The notes under the pieces are model-generated. The model did no database searches. It was not told where the DNA came from and worked only from the letters and a program-made list of their open reading frames with translations. Shown piece by piece: positions 63,975 through 64,000 of a stretch of 64,000 nucleotides of DNA. The stretch lies in contig JAGBOF010000029.1 of NCBI GenBank assembly GCA_017633985.1, forward strand, positions 22,200 through 86,199, written 5' to 3'. The position numbers were made by a program, and so were the translations under genes. Origin of the DNA: Bacteroidales bacterium (GTDB lineage Bacteria > Bacteroidota > Bacteroidia > Bacteroidales > P3). Numbering within the stretch: the stretch's first letter is position 1; the number at the start of each line of letters is the position of its first letter.

Positions 63975-64000
63975 AATTTTAACAGGAGATGGAAGTAGTA

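Larger units (their letters stand above)
63544..64000. other. Non-coding end of window
   Basis: No gene seen. It holds repeat array 16 (63682-63765) and a perfect GC-rich hairpin (63933-63974). A following GGAG near 63985 could belong to a gene outside the window. Confidence 0.5.

Overview
The window is AT-rich chromosomal DNA from a member of the Bacteroidetes, most likely the order Bacteroidales. Evidence: almost every transcription unit starts with the phylum-specific -7 element TAnnTTTGC; most genes lack a Shine-Dalgarno sequence; two intact secreted proteins carry type IX secretion (T9SS) C-terminal sorting domains; and several lineage-typical genes are present (DUF3822 next to rsmD, an APH kinase fused to a RapZ C-terminal domain, a PorE-like TPR/PD40 protein). 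Anaerobic ribonucleotide reductase, carbamate kinase, menaquinone synthesis and an RnfA subunit suggest an anaerobic life style; GH29 and GH3 glycosidases suggest glycan use.

Layout. 1-4.4 kb (minus): pyrE, an SRPBCC protein, a PorE-like protein and a GH29 fucosidase, tightly packed. 4.4-11.1 kb (plus): NUDIX hydrolase, Wzz-like chain-length protein, O-antigen ligase/polymerase, secA. 11.1-17.1 kb: a structured RNA leader followed by a BspA-type leucine-rich-repeat T9SS protein, then carbamate kinase and a GH3 beta-glucosidase. 17.3-23.4 kb: EamA transporter, metallophosphoesterase, menG-menA, an rnfA without its partners, an unknown protein and a GT9 glycosyltransferase. 23.5-27.3 kb (minus): thrS-infC-rpmI-rplT-rplS, with infC probably starting at an AUA codon. 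27.7-34.5 kb (minus): rsmD unit, APH-RapZ, and lysC-queA-ispD. 34.6-39.4 kb (plus): mpg fused to a lipoprotein-like tail, rpmB, acyltransferase, thioesterase, rpsU, xer, hpf. 39.7-50.2 kb: FN3-rich T9SS protein, parE, yitT, a TPR protein, ndpA, eno. 50.2-54.8 kb: an accessory stretch (AAA_14/DUF4143 ATPase, second copy of the structured RNA, XRE-type HTH, five small unknown or broken genes). 54.9-64 kb: nrdG-nrdD, a decayed secreted protease, manA, mutS, tRNA-Gly and tRNA-Leu.

Two things stand out that ordinary annotation does not explain. First, at least 16 intergenic places carry short arrays of a modular repeat with an exact 21-bp phase. Each unit has a small GC core (CGGCG, CGCCG, CAGCG, ATCGC/GCGAT or GCCTGAT) in AT-only flanks. 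They sit at the 3' ends of genes, sometimes supply the last codons or stop codon, and in one case encode a heptad tail of a membrane protein. Second, two loci (11.39-11.59 and 52.22-52.44 kb) encode the same roughly 200-nt RNA architecture, supported by compensatory changes in several helices. Each starts at a -7 promoter, contains an identical internal motif and ends in a hairpin/U-run that could compete with an inner helix, 20-40 nt before a start codon.

Other points: strong Shine-Dalgarno sequences at infC and hpf and a weaker one at rpsU, in a clade that mostly ignores them; a short microsatellite-like insertion inside menA that recurs as an inverted repeat between nrdG and nrdD; and palindrome pairs around the AAA_14 ATPase.
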